DNA of 64,000 nucleotides from Urechis unicinctus (Eukaryota > Annelida > Polychaeta > Xenopneusta > Urechidae), in contig CM067358.1 in NCBI GenBank assembly GCA_034190875.2, positions 54,799,217 through 54,863,216 of the forward strand, given 5' to 3'. Made by a program: the position numbers and the translations under genes. How positions within the stretch are numbered: the first letter of the stretch is position 1; each line of letters opens with the position of its first letter. Under the pieces are notes generated by a model. It was not told the origin of the DNA and did not search any database. It saw only the letters and a list, made by a program, of their open reading frames with translations. This document shows positions 11,346 through 23,863 of this stretch, one piece after another.

Positions 11346-11769
11346 GGCTGGGCGCTAACACACAAAGAAGGACATGAACTGAGAAAGCCCTTGCAAAGGA
11401 TATTACCTATGTGATACGCCTACATCGAGATGGTTAAGAGTGAGATAATATTGAAATGTACCCAGGGTAATATGCGCGAAGAACACAGTGAAATAGACAA
11501 CGTGTATCTCAATAGCAGCCTCTACGCAGTAGAATATATCCACTGGATGGTGACATCAGCCTGTGCAGGTGCGTAGCTAGTAGATCTGTTACGCTCTGTG
11601 ACTCGGAACATTAACATCAAGTCATCGAGTCCGTACCTAAAACATGGCTTCGAGGCAAACGTTGATGAAGGATAGGCTTTGTTTAATGGTTGAACACAAC
11701 CGACAAGTTGTAACTAACACAGTACAAATGTTATGACAACCACCAATGCCATTATGTCGTTACTGTTAT

Positions 11770-11960
11770 AAGAGCGATCACCTGGATGTGATGAGGCGAC
11801 CACTCCTCAGCCCATAGCCTGCTCCTAATCACCTTATATCGCTATTATCTCATGGTGTTTGTTTTTCTCCACCACCGCACCTGGGCTTTCATTACTACAC
11901 CGTGTAAATACCTGGGAAGTGATTGCCTCCTACTCCATCTGCGGCTGACAATGTGGATAA
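11770..11960 (+). promoter_or_regulatory. Dispersed TATA-bearing module, copy P2
   Basis: It shares CACTCCTCAGCCCATA with P4 (CAACTCCTCAGTCCATA). Further on are a GTAAATA at the TATA position (about 11904) and AAGTGATTGCCTCC(T/C)AC matching P4 downstream. It is the most diverged copy and lacks a full TATA consensus. Confidence 0.35.
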
Positions 11961-12489
11961 TGCGAAAGAATGCTACTGCTGAGCTGTTAGTGATAGATGG
12001 GACAAGGTTAGATCTACAACGTCGTTGACTCGAGTATATTTCACAGTGACTCCATCTGAGTGGAAAACTAGAAATAAATCATAGCTGTCCATTAAACAGA
12101 GATTCGATATGAAAATACTTATTCGTACTTTTTTTACCTTTATAAAAATTATTCGTGATAATATTATAATGATACCACATTTCGTATAAAAACGAACAGA
12201 CCATTATGATTGACGATTATGTGAATAGAAACATCACGTTATAGACATTGCGCTGTAAAGCCGGGGTGTGACTGGACGAGAGCACTGACGTCATCTCCTC
12301 GTCTCTTACCCAGAAGAGCTCGGTCCTAGTTTCGTCGATGTTTGCGTTGCCGGGAACAACAAATAACTGACATCTCTACAATAGTCATTGTGTACTAAGA
12401 TATAGTGATAAGGTAGCAACACCTCCGGATATCATAATATAATACAACACTAGAGGTAGTATATGATACAACATTAGAGGTAGTCAATC

Positions 12490-12745
12490 ATTTATAATAG
12501 AATTTAAGAACCATCTAGTCATATATCTTAAAGGCAGTACTGTGTTAATAATTGGAACCGCCTAGCCACTTATCTTAAGGCGATGTTGTATTAATGATAA
12601 GAACCTTTAGTCATATATCTGAAAGGCGGTGTTCTATTGATGATTGTAACATCCTGGTCATCATAAAGATTGTGTTGTATTAATGATTAGATATATCTCA
12701 ACGGCGGTGTTGTATTAACGATGGGTATAGTCATGTAGCTTTAGA
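12490..12745. repeat. Degenerate ~46-bp tandem repeat
   Basis: About five units carrying AGTCATATATCT, then AAGGCGGTGTTGTATTAATGAT with many substitutions and length changes. An old, decayed array. Confidence 0.7.
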
Positions 12746-12949
12746 AAAATATATTCGCTCTTGTAGAAGATATTAAAGTTATCGACGAAAACAGCGCTGA
12801 TTTGGATGCATAACAATGTCATTTTGTTTATGCTAACATGTCGTCATTAACCAGCAAGTCAACCTCATAATTGGCGCATAATTATCAAATCAGTCCTATT
12901 CATTTCAGTTATCTATTCTTGGTGTGGTAGGTAAAATCGGTGCATTACG

Positions 12950-13168
12950 ATGAACAAACCACAAGAACCTGAGAAAAGGAATTCAGCATCAGAAGCTCCG
13001 TCCTGCAGTGATATAAGTAAATTCACATTTTTAGAATGCCAAGTTGGTAAAAACGAACAACTACAGACATTTGAGGTACATGAGATGATACCTGAGTATC
13101 CAACAGTGGTTGGCTATACCAAATCCTGGTCGCTCGGTGGTTCTATCACGCGAAGGAGAATTAGGTAG
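12950..13168 (+). CDS. Hypothetical 72-codon open frame
   Basis: ATG-started, hydrophilic, mixed composition (MNKPQEPEKRNSASE at the start, SITRRRIR at the end), without simple repeats. The composition looks more protein-like than most frames of this size here, but there is no recognisable domain, no paralogue in the window and no clear splice signals. It may be an exon or chance. Confidence 0.25.
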   Translation: MNKPQEPEKRNSASEAPSCSDISKFTFLECQVGKNEQLQTFEVHEMIPEYPTVVGYTKSWSLGGSITRRRIR

Positions 13169-13169
13169 C

Positions 13170-14590
13170 AATTACTATTTTTGTGCTTCCCCGCTACGAA
13201 GGAAGACGTTTTAAGTAACTGATTGTGTCTGGTAGAGAGAACAATATTTATCCCTACAGTAAAATCAACATGCTTTCCTGCCTGGCTTCATCCAATCAAT
13301 GGTATCTGTAACGCATCTCAGTCTCCATTCTCCTGGTTTTACTGGCCGATGTGAGCAATTAATTGAGGTAATGTCAGTTACCTATAAATCTTACAGCGTT
13401 ATTGTAAACATGCTAGTAGATTGTACTGCGGTAGATTGACAAAACCAAATGGGTTCAGTAAACAAGTTATGCTAGAATTTCTTGACAAATTAGCTTTGGT
13501 GAATAGGTTAGATGCATCAATGTCACACATCCAGCTGCCTGGCATGTATCCCTCTCAGTCTAGGAAGGTGATTTCATCTGTTGGACAATGACAGAAGGAA
13601 AATACAGATTTCTGACACCCCACAGGCATCTATTCACTAACATGACATTCTAATGTCGGATAGTAGCGGCAGTTATCTGTAGCTATTTTATCTATTGATT
13701 ACGTAAACCTGCTTGTGCTGTCAGATAACACCATAACCGACATCAATATGTGTTCACGAATTGCACAAAAACGTCATTCACATGCAACGTGTCAGTAAAA
13801 CCACACAGCTGCAATGTATGCCACAATTGGCACTGATGTCTTGGTAAGATATATACAAATCTACCCATTGCTTCAATCGGTCCAAGTATATTGCAATTTC
13901 CATGGACATTAAATAGGCTGTAAACTATATCTCCTAGATAACAAAGTAATACACCATGTATTGATAAAAAATGCACTGGGAACAATTCCGTGCTGCTCAA
14001 TCGTGAGGGAAGAAATGGATGTAGACAAATTATTTTGTATTGTTCTCATAACTGCTGCAAGTATGAGAATAATATACTTCCCTGCTTTAGTTGCACCAAC
14101 TAATGGATAACTGTCGCGCTTTGGTGACGTCCCATCGCCCTTGTTAGCATCGTCTCATAGACAATAAGAATGCACATTAAGTCAAGATAACAGAAAACAG
14201 TTTTCATTGAAAATACATGCTTTCTTACGAACTTGATATTCTCAATCCATTTGCATAAACACAAACGATAAATAGCTTTCATTGATTAATAATAGATGCG
14301 ATTGTGTATCACTGTCACTGTCTAATACATGAGTGATCAATAATGCCAGCCATTAGAACACATACATCATATATCGTGCACACGAATGAACAACGTCATA
14401 TGTGCCTGATCTGCTGTGTATGCTATTTTACAATAATCAATATCTGAGGTGGTCCTTTGTAGACACAGATAAAGTTCACGTGTTTTTTAAATTCCGAAGT
14501 ACAGCAACGATAGATGATGACAATAACCCCGCACGTAAGGTGGCGCTGCAATGTTTGGAAAATAATTAACTCAGAGCTAGTATTATATAA
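13170..14590. other. No recognisable gene
   Basis: Unique-looking AT-rich sequence. Frames of 60-85 codons on the minus strand (13743-14000, 14100-14282) have no recognisable motif. Confidence 0.5.
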
Positions 14591-14599
14591 GACCACATT

Positions 14600-14770
14600 A
14601 GCAGGCAGGTTATTAATTATATGTACCTAGGCTCTGTTTATACACCAAGATAGGTGCTGCGCCAACAGCTGAATATTCTCTAACAGTTGTCTGCATAGGA
14701 TATGTGTGCAGAGGTGGGGAAGAGGGATGGCTATTGAGGCTGACCAAGTGCTTTGGATACAATGTATACA
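14600..14770 (+). repeat. Dispersed module M, copy 2
   Basis: It matches 11040-11220 in order: GCAGGTTATTAATTATATGT, ACACCAAGATA, CTAACAGTTGTCTGCATAGG, and GGGGAAGAGGGATGGCTATTG. It ends before the TTTACACTGACAACACC part. Confidence 0.55.
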
Positions 14771-14774
14771 ATAC

Positions 14775-16200
14775 GTCACATCTACGTCAATAGATAACAT
14801 CTAAACTGGCTCATCTCTCTTAGATTTGCTAAATTTGTAGAAAGTTAAAAGTTGGCAATTTATAGTATCAGAGCAGTTGCTGTATTTGAGAAGCGATGAA
14901 TGAGTGCAACAAATCAACCAGCCACACTCATACTACACAGGCTTATAACACTACATCAAGCATGGGCTATTTTGTTGCGCTATCCATGAATCACATCAGA
15001 CCGTGATGCACTATGTAGTCATGGTTCACTCATCTGTCACAATATCCTCTGATTATGAGGCATACGGTGTTGTTTTACATATTTTCCTGTGTCGATTCAT
15101 TATTGTGATGAACGAAAGGTCATGTGTTCAGCACCATTTGTATTACGTACCATATTATCATGGTAATTCCTTGCATTAGTCTGCACCTGCACAATTGTTG
15201 CTCCTTTCAATTGAGGCGGTTGATGTGAGCGCATGATGTCTCACAGCGAGCGTATCTTTCAACAGCACTGCCAGCCGCCAGCAGGTGACAAATGGCGACG
15301 AGGACGTTGTACCCGCTTGGTGGCTGTTCTAGACGGTCAAAATATTTTGTACAACACAATAAATAATCTTACACACTCTGATTAACAATTCTTGAATAAG
15401 CCCCCGGGCGTGTATGTATTGAGTCAAAGGCACATCAGCACCAGCTTCTGTGAAACACGACAAAGGGCGGAATATGATCAAAACGTCGTGGGGCTGACTA
15501 GGAAAGTAAGGCAAATGATGAAAATGTAATCATTGCATGAATTTGAAGTTGGAGTATGGTAATGGCTCCCTAATTTGTCGATACTGTTACAGACACTATG
15601 ACAAAAACATCATCATTGTTAGATAAAGTTCCATGAAAGGAAAAAGGTTCAAGCATCACCAAGACAGCATAACATAACAACACAGCCGCCAGCAAATAAA
15701 TGATTTTGTGTTCATTGAAGTACTGCATTCTGCAATGCATATGTCTTTCTCCTTTAACCCGCCACACAGTCAAGCACTATCATTCAGATTGATAGTTAGG
15801 CACAGCTACAGGCGAGGTTATGGAGTTGGATCGACGAATTGTGTTTATATATCCAGGTATCCAGAAGTTTGCGAAAAGGCTACATGGGAATCCACGGGCC
15901 ATTGCAGGAGTTACATTCTGTCAACCACCCAATATTGAATCTTATATTTGAACTTATTTTGGAAATGGCAATCAAACGTGTATTAAACGGTGAGCTTCAT
16001 CAGATACCTACAGAACGGCTCATCTAGTGACCTCCCGTCTAATGTTACAAAATCTGCTTTCTGCATGCCGCATGAGGAGACTTTCACCTTCCGCATGGCT
16101 TGTGTTGCATCACCAATTGTGGCTTCCTCAGGTCACATCCTAATATGTCACTTTTATAGGTTATGTAATTGGCAGGGTAATGTATGTACGTAACAAATTA
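14775..16200. other. No recognisable gene
   Basis: No tandem array, no family copy and no convincing reading frame. Overlapping open stretches of 60-76 codons on both strands between 15.3 and 16.2 kb are short and featureless. Confidence 0.5.
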
Positions 16201-16217
16201 CTTTACTGATACAAGAC

Positions 16218-16351
16218 GTATCGTGCGGTGTGACACGTCGGAGGAGAAGTATCGTGTGGTGTGACACATCGGAGGAGAAGTATCGTGCGGTGTGACACGT
16301 CGGATGAGAAGTATCGTGCGGTGTGACACTTCGGATGAGAAGTATCGTGCG
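16218..16351. repeat. 31-bp minisatellite
   Basis: Four and a third units of GTATCGTGCGGTGTGACACG plus TCGGAGGAGAA, with a few substitutions. It directly adjoins the 3' side of the LINE relic on the minus strand. Confidence 0.9.
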
Positions 16352-16529
16352 GGGGGAACGCATTCGATGACAATGTGTTTAATATTGTATGATCTTTGGC
16401 AAGGAATGCTTTCAGTTGAAACATGGACAAGAATAACCTCCTCTCTACAGCTGTCTCTGTAGCTGGGCGGCCACTCCTCAAGCTAGGGCTGAATTCCATG
16501 CAATATACTAGAGATGGATTCATTCCAAA

Positions 16530-16800
16530 ATTGCTGTCATTTGACAATCTGAGCCTATCATTGTCTGGGACCCCAACATGGCCCGGAACCCAAAATATCC
16601 TCGCCACGATCAACTAATTCAGAATGAAAAAGCACAATACTTAAAATAAAAACACTGCCTGTGATTGCATACAGGGCAGACAATGAGTCAGAGAAGATTA
16701 AAATACGACTCTACGATACTGGGCGATAGGGTCCAGAGCTATTGACTCGGCGTGAAAGATGGTAATAATAGGGGCAAACTAATACGGAACACTAAAGGGA
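16530..16800 (-). mobile_element. Non-LTR retrotransposon (LINE) RNase H domain relic
   Basis: Reading the minus strand from about 16800, the translation gives PIITIFHAESIALDPI. After a frameshift comes FSDSLSALYAITGSV (complement of about 16665-16700), and after another frame change IFWVPGHVGVPDNDR (complement of about 16560-16610). These match, in order, the RNase H blocks of LINE polyproteins: the catalytic Glu in an AE context, the catalytic Asp in SDS.SAL.AI, and the WxPGHxGxxxN motif. At least two frameshifts and an in-frame TAG mark it as dead. No reverse-transcriptase or endonuclease part was found, so only the 3' end survives. Confidence 0.75.
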
Positions 16801-17019
16801 AGTTCATCCGCGAGGCCCACATATCTGTTTGTCTTTTGGCTAGTGGAATGGTATTTCCTCACTCAGCCATCTCTTGTAGCTGGAGATATATCAAACCAGA
16901 TTTGACATTAAGCTGTTTACAGAATGTTGAACAATAATCACATTTTTGCCCTTTATAAAGTGAAAGATGACCTAATTTTTAGTAATGTAATATCAAACAC
17001 ATAAAGTACAGAATGTGCA

Positions 17020-18440
17020 ATCACCTTTCTCAGAGGAATGTGGCGTTGATATATTTCTAACCTATGCACCGAATTAAAACATAACTTGACTAGTGCACCC
17101 GTCTCGTTTCATATGTACTACTGCGTGTTATATCATAACATCTGTTAAACTGCTGTTAGATTTCGTGTTAACTGATGTTTCGTCAAAAATTGCCGACAAT
17201 ATGCAGACAATTTAGAAGAATGGCCACGGAGATGGTCATTGGATGGCTGGCTTAGGCGAACGTTGTTTTGAGATGAGCTGGCACGTAGTGGAATTATCAA
17301 ATATCAATCTATCGACCGGACGCCTTCTTTCTTTCACAAAATCACCAAATCAAACTAAGATGATTTGCACATGCCAATATATCTAATTTGACAAATAAAT
17401 CAAGAAACAAACAAGGCTCAATTATAACTTGTGGGCTGGTTTGGTGTTAAATAAGACTGATGTTATCTTCTCAAATAATTCAAATGTTCCCTTTTCTCAA
17501 CATGGTTCCTTGTTTCCAGTTTGTCATTATCATCAATTTTCATAGAACACAGTGTATTGTTTTGCCAGGTGGGCAGACTAAGTTATTGTCAGCATACCGA
17601 ACAGCTGTTAAAAATCAGTAAGTACAATGTGCGTCCCTGCTGAGTGAATTCCATGAAGGGAATGTTATGTTTTTGTTTATCTATTGCATCTTTTTTTATC
17701 TATTACATACTTGCCAACAAATCATTCACAAAAACATGACACAATGAATGACAATGAATCTATTGTTATGCCCCATTAACGTGGATGACAAGCATAAGAA
17801 ATTACAATGAAAAACCCCCATACGTATGGCCGTGTTGCCCAAAATGACATCATAACGTACTTCACGTGGTGGGTGTTGTTTGAAGATAGCTATTAGACCA
17901 ATCCTCTCATCTTCAAAGCACAAAAACGAACACGCGTTTTTATCTGGGCGAGTGGTAGCACAGTAGCATGAAAGTCAACGCAATGAATGTGAGATTCATA
18001 GCAACATCAAAGGGAAATAACATTGGTAAAGCCTTTTCATTTCTTTGACATTACTCAAATGGATCCATACACACTTCGGGCACCAACCTGTTCAGCAGCA
18101 TTACACTGGAACATTCCCGTGGTACACCCCCCATGTAACGACCCAACAAATAGAGTGCTGAATGGACATCGCTCAGGCTGGGTCATCATCGTCATTTGTG
18201 TATCCTTCTTGCATAAGGTCAGTTTATGTCTGCTTTCTTAGCATCTGTCGCGGTAAACATCGATGGTGATTCAGCTGGATGCCGACATCCTGTAAATCAT
18301 CCTTGCCATAGAAGCGGGTATAAGTGATTAGCGAGCAGATGACAACGGAACACAGAGTGAGGAATGATCTCCATCGCGAATACCTTCTGCTTGGATCCTA
18401 CATAGAGAGTGGTGCCAGTCGTATATTTCCTCAACAAATC
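17020..18440 (+). repeat. Diverged third copy of part of the A/B duplicon
   Basis: It aligns in order and orientation with about 39430-40580 of copy B. Matching blocks include AAAACATAAC(T/A)TGACTAGT, ATGGCTGGCTT, TCTCAAATA(A/C)(T/G)TCAAATGTT(C/T)CC, ACAGC(T/A)GT.A.TA, GATCTCCAT and GGATCCTACAT(A/T)GAGAGT. Copy A lacks most of this stretch, so this copy shows that B keeps the older arrangement. An ATG frame shared at the start (17222 and 39615) is stopped early here, so it is not a conserved gene. Confidence 0.65.
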
Positions 18441-18759
18441 ACTAATATTTTTGTTTGATAAATTCCAACAAAGTTACCAACAATATGTTGCGAGATTTGT
18501 TGCCCGCGTATAACGAACCCCATCATATCTCTCTGTGTATACAGCACTTAAAGTGTTATGTAGCATTGATGCATAGTGTCAAACTATGTTCTGTTGTCAA
18601 ATGAGTTCAATACTTGATTCTTCAAAATAAACAGCACCCTACAATGTGGAATTACCATGAACTCTCATATCGTAATATGCAGATATTTGCATGTGCATGT
18701 CTACGATAGACCCCCAACGTATTACACTACACACGTTTCATCTCACATCCGCTTGTCTT

Positions 18760-19130
18760 GCATCTGATGCGATACAGCTGCTCCTGGAATAATATCCTAT
18801 ATGTAATCAGTTTAGGCTGGTGTCAGCTAAGAGGGTTTATTTTCTCGCCCTAACCTGTGCGCATTCGTTACTCATCCGTATAAATAGCCACTGGTCACCT
18901 GGTAATTGATGGCATCCCTCTCCGTCTGCAGCCACCATATGTTGAGGTTGACGTAGTGGGATGCTCCTGTGGGGCAGGTGGTGTAAGGTGACGTGTAGTT
19001 CACGTGCAGTTCACATGTGCCTGGTCTTTCAATGACGTTGACAAAGTAAGGTTAGATTAGTGAGTAATATATCACAGCGTTTAACCTGAGAAGAGAGAAC
19101 ACCAGGAACGTACTTGGAGTGTATCGGAGT
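18760..19130 (+). promoter_or_regulatory. Dispersed TATA-bearing module, copy P3
   Basis: It contains ATCAGTTTAGG, GCTAAGAGGGTTTATTTTCT and CGCCC, then TATAAAT at 18879-18885. Downstream, TTAGTGAGTAATATATCACAG matches P1. This is the best-preserved copy. Confidence 0.45.
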
Positions 19131-19139
19131 AACCAATAT

Positions 19140-20055
19140 CTAGCCAGGTTCAACCTGAGGTCATGAGCAACCTCGTTGGCCAACAAAATACGGTATTCGC
19201 CCCGCCCATGGAATTGAATTTTGCATCATGAATTTGCATCACACGGGATAATGTGGCCTTGAACAAGAATGCCATCAATCAGTGACGGACCCTACGATAC
19301 GGTATGATACACGGATAGTGAGGAGAGTGACACATTATCAGGGGAGTGACACCGGACTGGACAGGTTTGTGGCTGGTTAATGTGATTCAGTCTGTATCAT
19401 AGGACATCTACATCAATCCTGAAGTGAAACTCTCACGGTAATCACTGAAAGAAGCACACAGAGCTAGAAATGAGAACTATACTGCACAAATGTGAATAAG
19501 TACAAACGGCCCTTTGTTCAAACACCTGAATGTTAATGAATTCCTTTTGTAGAATGCATGAATTTACACAGTCTACTATATCAGACAGCTGTCTGTATAA
19601 GAAATTGACGATCGTATCTTTTTCCTTCCTGAATAAGAAAGTCTATGGGAAGGAATTGATAATGCACTTTGCGTAGTCAACACATTTGCGCCATACAAAT
19701 AACGAACAATGAGAGTCGGAACGTTTTGTTCCTCTTGTCCGTTACCTCACACATGTATATCTTCTCCTTCGCTAATGACAGCCATTACATCTTATTGGTG
19801 CTCAACGTTGACATCCCATATCACTCGCATAGGCTCATGTATAGCACCAACAGCTGCCTCAAACACATCATGATCTGCGTATTTTAGAGACCACCCCTAA
19901 TGGCTTTACCACGTCCAAAAATGAAAAGCGATCGTGTCGTAAATACAACTAGTCTGATGCTATGAATTATCCATATGCACACTACCATAAGCAGGATTCT
20001 CACCACATGTGAATATATTGCATTTTTAAATGCGCTCATGAAAACATAAGTATTT
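19140..20055. other. No recognisable gene
   Basis: Mostly unique sequence. One isolated unit of the following 18-bp repeat family (ACCATAAGCAGGATTCTCACC) sits at about 19983-20003. Confidence 0.5.
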
Positions 20056-20196
20056 GGCATGATTCTCAAAAATGTTTTTCACAAAAATTTAAGCGTCGAG
20101 CTGCTCACCATATTTGACAGGATGCCCACCGAACATAAGCAAGACATGAGCATCACCATGGCAACCGCACTTTTGAGCTGCAGGTGGACTGGCTTG

Positions 20197-20470
20197 CACA
20201 CCATAAGCAGGATTCTCACCACATGCAGAGTGCTCATCATAAGCAGGATGCACACCATAAGCAGGATTCTCACCACAGGCAGAATGCTCACCATAAGCAG
20301 GATGTTCACCATAAACAGGATGCTCACCATAAGCAGGATGCTCACCATAAACAGGATGCTCACCGTAAGCAGGAAGAATGATCACCATAAGCAGGATGCT
20401 CACCATAAGCAGTATACTCACCACAAACAGGATGGTCTCCATAAACAGGATGCTCACTATAAGCAAGATG
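20197..20470. repeat. 18-bp minisatellite
   Basis: About 15 units of CACCATAAGCAGGATGCT with point variants (AAACAGG, CACAGGC). All six frames are largely open because the unit is a multiple of three, so the long frames here are artefacts of the repeat. Confidence 0.9.
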
Positions 20471-20779
20471 CAACTGCAAAGATGGAAACATTATTGCTTT
20501 TGGCTCACAACAAATCCATAAATGATTGAAACAAGTTAGTACAACAAAGCATAAATTGCCAAGAATGTGGAACAACATCTGTGTACTTAAGGAAATGTAA
20601 GTGACAAAACATTTTGAGGGCTGTTATTAATATATTGGATTCAAGACATGTACTTCGAGAATGTATTTGGATTAGTTACTGGGGCTAGGTAAGCAGTGAG
20701 CGAGTTTCCCATCGCCCTCAACCTTTACCTCGGTTGTTAGTAGATATATGACCTATAGCATGTCTTCACACCTGCTTGG

Positions 20780-21000
20780 TTTACACCTGTAGGTCGATGC
20801 AGCGGCAACTCCTCAGTCCATATCCTATTCTTAATTTACATTGGACAGTGTCAGCTCAGAGCATATATTTTCTCGCCCAGGGATCGGCTCATCCGCATAA
20901 ATATCCTCAGTTGATGTATGAAGTGATTGTCTCCCACTTCGTCTGCATCTTCCACGTGCTGTGCTATATTTATGGTGTAAGGCTGGGCGAGGTTCATGAA
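20780..21000 (+). promoter_or_regulatory. Dispersed TATA-bearing module, copy P4
   Basis: CTCCTCAGTCCATATCCTAT, then GTCAGCTCAGAGCATATATT, TTCTCGCCC and ATCCGCATAAATA at the TATA position (about 20892-20903). It shares ATCCG(C/T)ATAAATA with P3 and GAAGTGATTG with P2. Confidence 0.4.
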
Positions 21001-21374
21001 TGTGTGGGGGTGAAAAAATACATATATATCTACCGGCATACATTCTTCGACAAATTCTTCTAAAATGTAAAACAATTTATAATCAACTGACCTAATGTCA
21101 AACAATTGCTCACAGCCAGCAGTAGAAACAGGATAATGCCAATTGAGATACACAATAGATGGCAGGTTTTGTCTTCCAGTGTTCTGGGTTGAACCCAGCA
21201 TGGTATCCTATTGTTGTATCTCAGGGGAAAATACATTTTACTCTCTGCCAGGTACCATCAGTTTCATGAAATCGTCTTCCTCCACAGCAGAAAAAGTTGA
21301 GCCGCAGCAATTACATCCTTGTTCTCCAGTGGTGACAGGACCACCAAACAGCATGATGAAGCCATAAATTGTTT

Positions 21375-21620
21375 AGTACTCAGATATCTTCTCAAATACG
21401 TCAAATTGGTTCGGTTTTTTTCAGTTTGCCGCTGTCGTGCTCATGGTTGTTGGGTGGGCGAAGCATTGTTTTTTAAAACAAAACTGAGGCACCTCTTAAA
21501 ATATGCACTTACTTGTGTCACTGCATAAAGGACGTTCTGATGCTATTGGCTATATCCTAGGCCATGACGGCTAGGCTTCTGTTGTTTATCTGTTGCATCC
21601 ATCACGCCAACAATAGATAA
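21375..21620 (+). repeat. Short fragment of the duplicon
   Basis: TCTTCTCAAATACGTCAAAT matches copy B at about 39839, with weaker similarity on either side. Probably a small displaced piece of the same repeat. Confidence 0.35.
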
Positions 21621-22231
21621 CTGATACTGGCAAAAAAAACCTATAGCTGTGTTAATCACAATATCGCTGCTTTCATTGATTCCCTCAATTTCTTCCACGA
21701 ATATATTGATGTGGATGGAAGACGAAAAATAATATATGACGACGCCATGATGTCATGTCGATAAATATCCATGGCAAAAGACCTTTGCTTAAATATCTTC
21801 CATCCGTCATGAATCTGATTTCCTTTTAAACGGATTAAGAAAATTTTTGAACCCTTAATCAACTCTTAATGCAACATTGCAATGAGGCAACACGAGGTAC
21901 ACCTAGTATATAGTGATGAAGCCTATCAAAGATCATAATTGCATTTTGCATACGAATAACGCTCATTGAACATTGTGGAAGTTGCTGTTTTCATGAACTG
22001 TGATTATGCCTATGCTCCTAGTTTTCAATATTACCTTTCTCAGATAGTGTTTTTATAGAAGAGAGTCGCCATTATTACCGGGAACATAGATTTATATCTC
22101 ACCATTATGTAGATATATATTAATTCAACCATACATTTTATTGATACCAATTTATGGATTTACATGATGCGCCCACTATATGTGAAGTGAATTGTTTGAC
22201 TGTACAGCAATGAGAGGTTAAATTGAATGGC

Positions 22232-22504
22232 TTATTTCACATGGGATGTCATTAGGTGGGGGCGTTTAGTTCTCGTGACTGAGTATAAATATGCCATTTG
22301 ATCTTGTTGAGACATTGTAACATAATCCTCGTTAACATTTTTACAGTCATTCGAGATTAATTCCTTAATGAAGTTCTGGTTAGGGTCAAGACAATCAAAA
22401 ATGGCATGGTGAGTATAACTTGTATCTAACGGGTCAAATCTTACATTCATATTGTTAGTGTGTAATAGCAAAATGCATTGACAATTGAAGTAGCCTATAG
22501 ACAT
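22232..22504 (-). CDS. Hypothetical 90-codon open frame
   Basis: True ATG at 22504-22502; ends at 22232. The product would start with a short hydrophobic, Cys-containing stretch (MSIGYFNCQCILLLH) and continue as a mixed, acidic segment (FDPLDTSYTHHAIFDC, KELISNDCKNVNEDY). Composition is protein-like without repeats. No family recognised, no paralogue in the window, no promoter or splice evidence. Confidence 0.25.
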   Translation of the reverse strand: MSIGYFNCQCILLLHTNNMNVRFDPLDTSYTHHAIFDCLDPNQNFIKELISNDCKNVNEDYVTMSQQDQMAYLYSVTRTKRPHLMTSHVK

Positions 22505-23230
22505 TCAGTATTGCATTACAATGATATATTTTTATAGAAATCTTAGCATTTGCAGCCATACTATAGTTCACAAAGCCCCCAGAAATGACAGATTTACAAG
22601 TGTAAATGTTAGAAGCAATATTCCGTAAGAAGCAATGTGGTTTCGTTTGTATGAAAAATAAATGTAGTTACGCAACAACAACAAAAATGGAAATATTGTT
22701 GGATTGTAGAGGCGTAATATATACATGGTAATGATAACAGACTGTTATTGGAGAGTCAGTGTAGTTTCGCAAGTTCTTTGGCATCATTAACTGGTATAAT
22801 GTTGCCATGCTTATTCTTCACCAAGAAAATTCTAAAGTTGATAAGATAATGTGAACGAAGTTAATCTGCTAACTTTTATTTTTTATGAATATTCTATCGT
22901 AGAAGTTGCTATGGGTCAACGATTTGGATATGTAATGGCAAACAGCTTGCCATACTGTGTAGAGTGGGGAGTAAGTTTTTTTAGAAGTGCGTGGAAATTG
23001 GACCACAGGACAAGACGTAACAATTAACTATTAATTTAAGAATTATGATTTGAGGGATTCATTGACTTAAACTATAATTAATTAGCCACCTCTAATTATT
23101 CATGAGCTCATATCATGAGTTGTTGTTTCACTCTGATTACATATAAGAGAAAAATGAATATATTTAAAATGTTGTTCTTTTTCACCATCGTATGATCTTG
23201 ACAATGCAAACATCAACAGACCCAAGACCA
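22505..23230. other. No recognisable gene
   Basis: Strongly AT-rich unique sequence leading to the start of duplicon copy A. Confidence 0.5.
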
Positions 23231-23863
23231 AGCTCTACCAAGAAAGAGACGGCGTGTTGACGTTTGTGTTCACGTCCAGTGAAGCCGAAGTGTTGCTGTG
23301 TAATTTTTATAACAATATGTTTCTATCGCTCTATTCCTTTGCTGGTCAACCATAAAATTCTTTAAATTTGTTGTACAAAATGTAGGATATCGTTTGTCAC
23401 AGGTGGAAGCAACGGACAAAGCGACTTGTGGTTAAGCTGTTTATTGTCATACTGGTTTTCAAACAGCCTTTCACACAGTCACCCTGGATCTCACGTTTAT
23501 TCACTTAATACAATAAAGCACTAAAGCACCACCAGACACACAATGCAGGCTTCGAGGCAGCCTTTTTATTCAATTATCTACGACTCATTCCTGCCACATC
23601 CAAATCCACTCAACACAGTACAACCACGCCCAACAATTACAAGCCATTTTAAAATCCAGTGCCGTCATTAATTGATTATAATCAATTTTCATTAACGGAA
23701 AAGCCGAGCAAAAATTATATTTAAATCGAATCCCTGTTGATAGGATCTTATACAGGCAGTAGCGTTTGACTTTTATTTTTCACTCAGAAGCAGTTACAAA
23801 AAAATATTTGCTAGACACACTGACACAAAGCTGCTAATTTCGAAAATCTCATTACGATATTAC

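Noticed and set aside
20059..20529. Long frames on both strands with His-Lys-Gln or Ile-Leu-Met repeats
   Set aside because: Translations of the 18-bp minisatellite, whose unit is a multiple of three.
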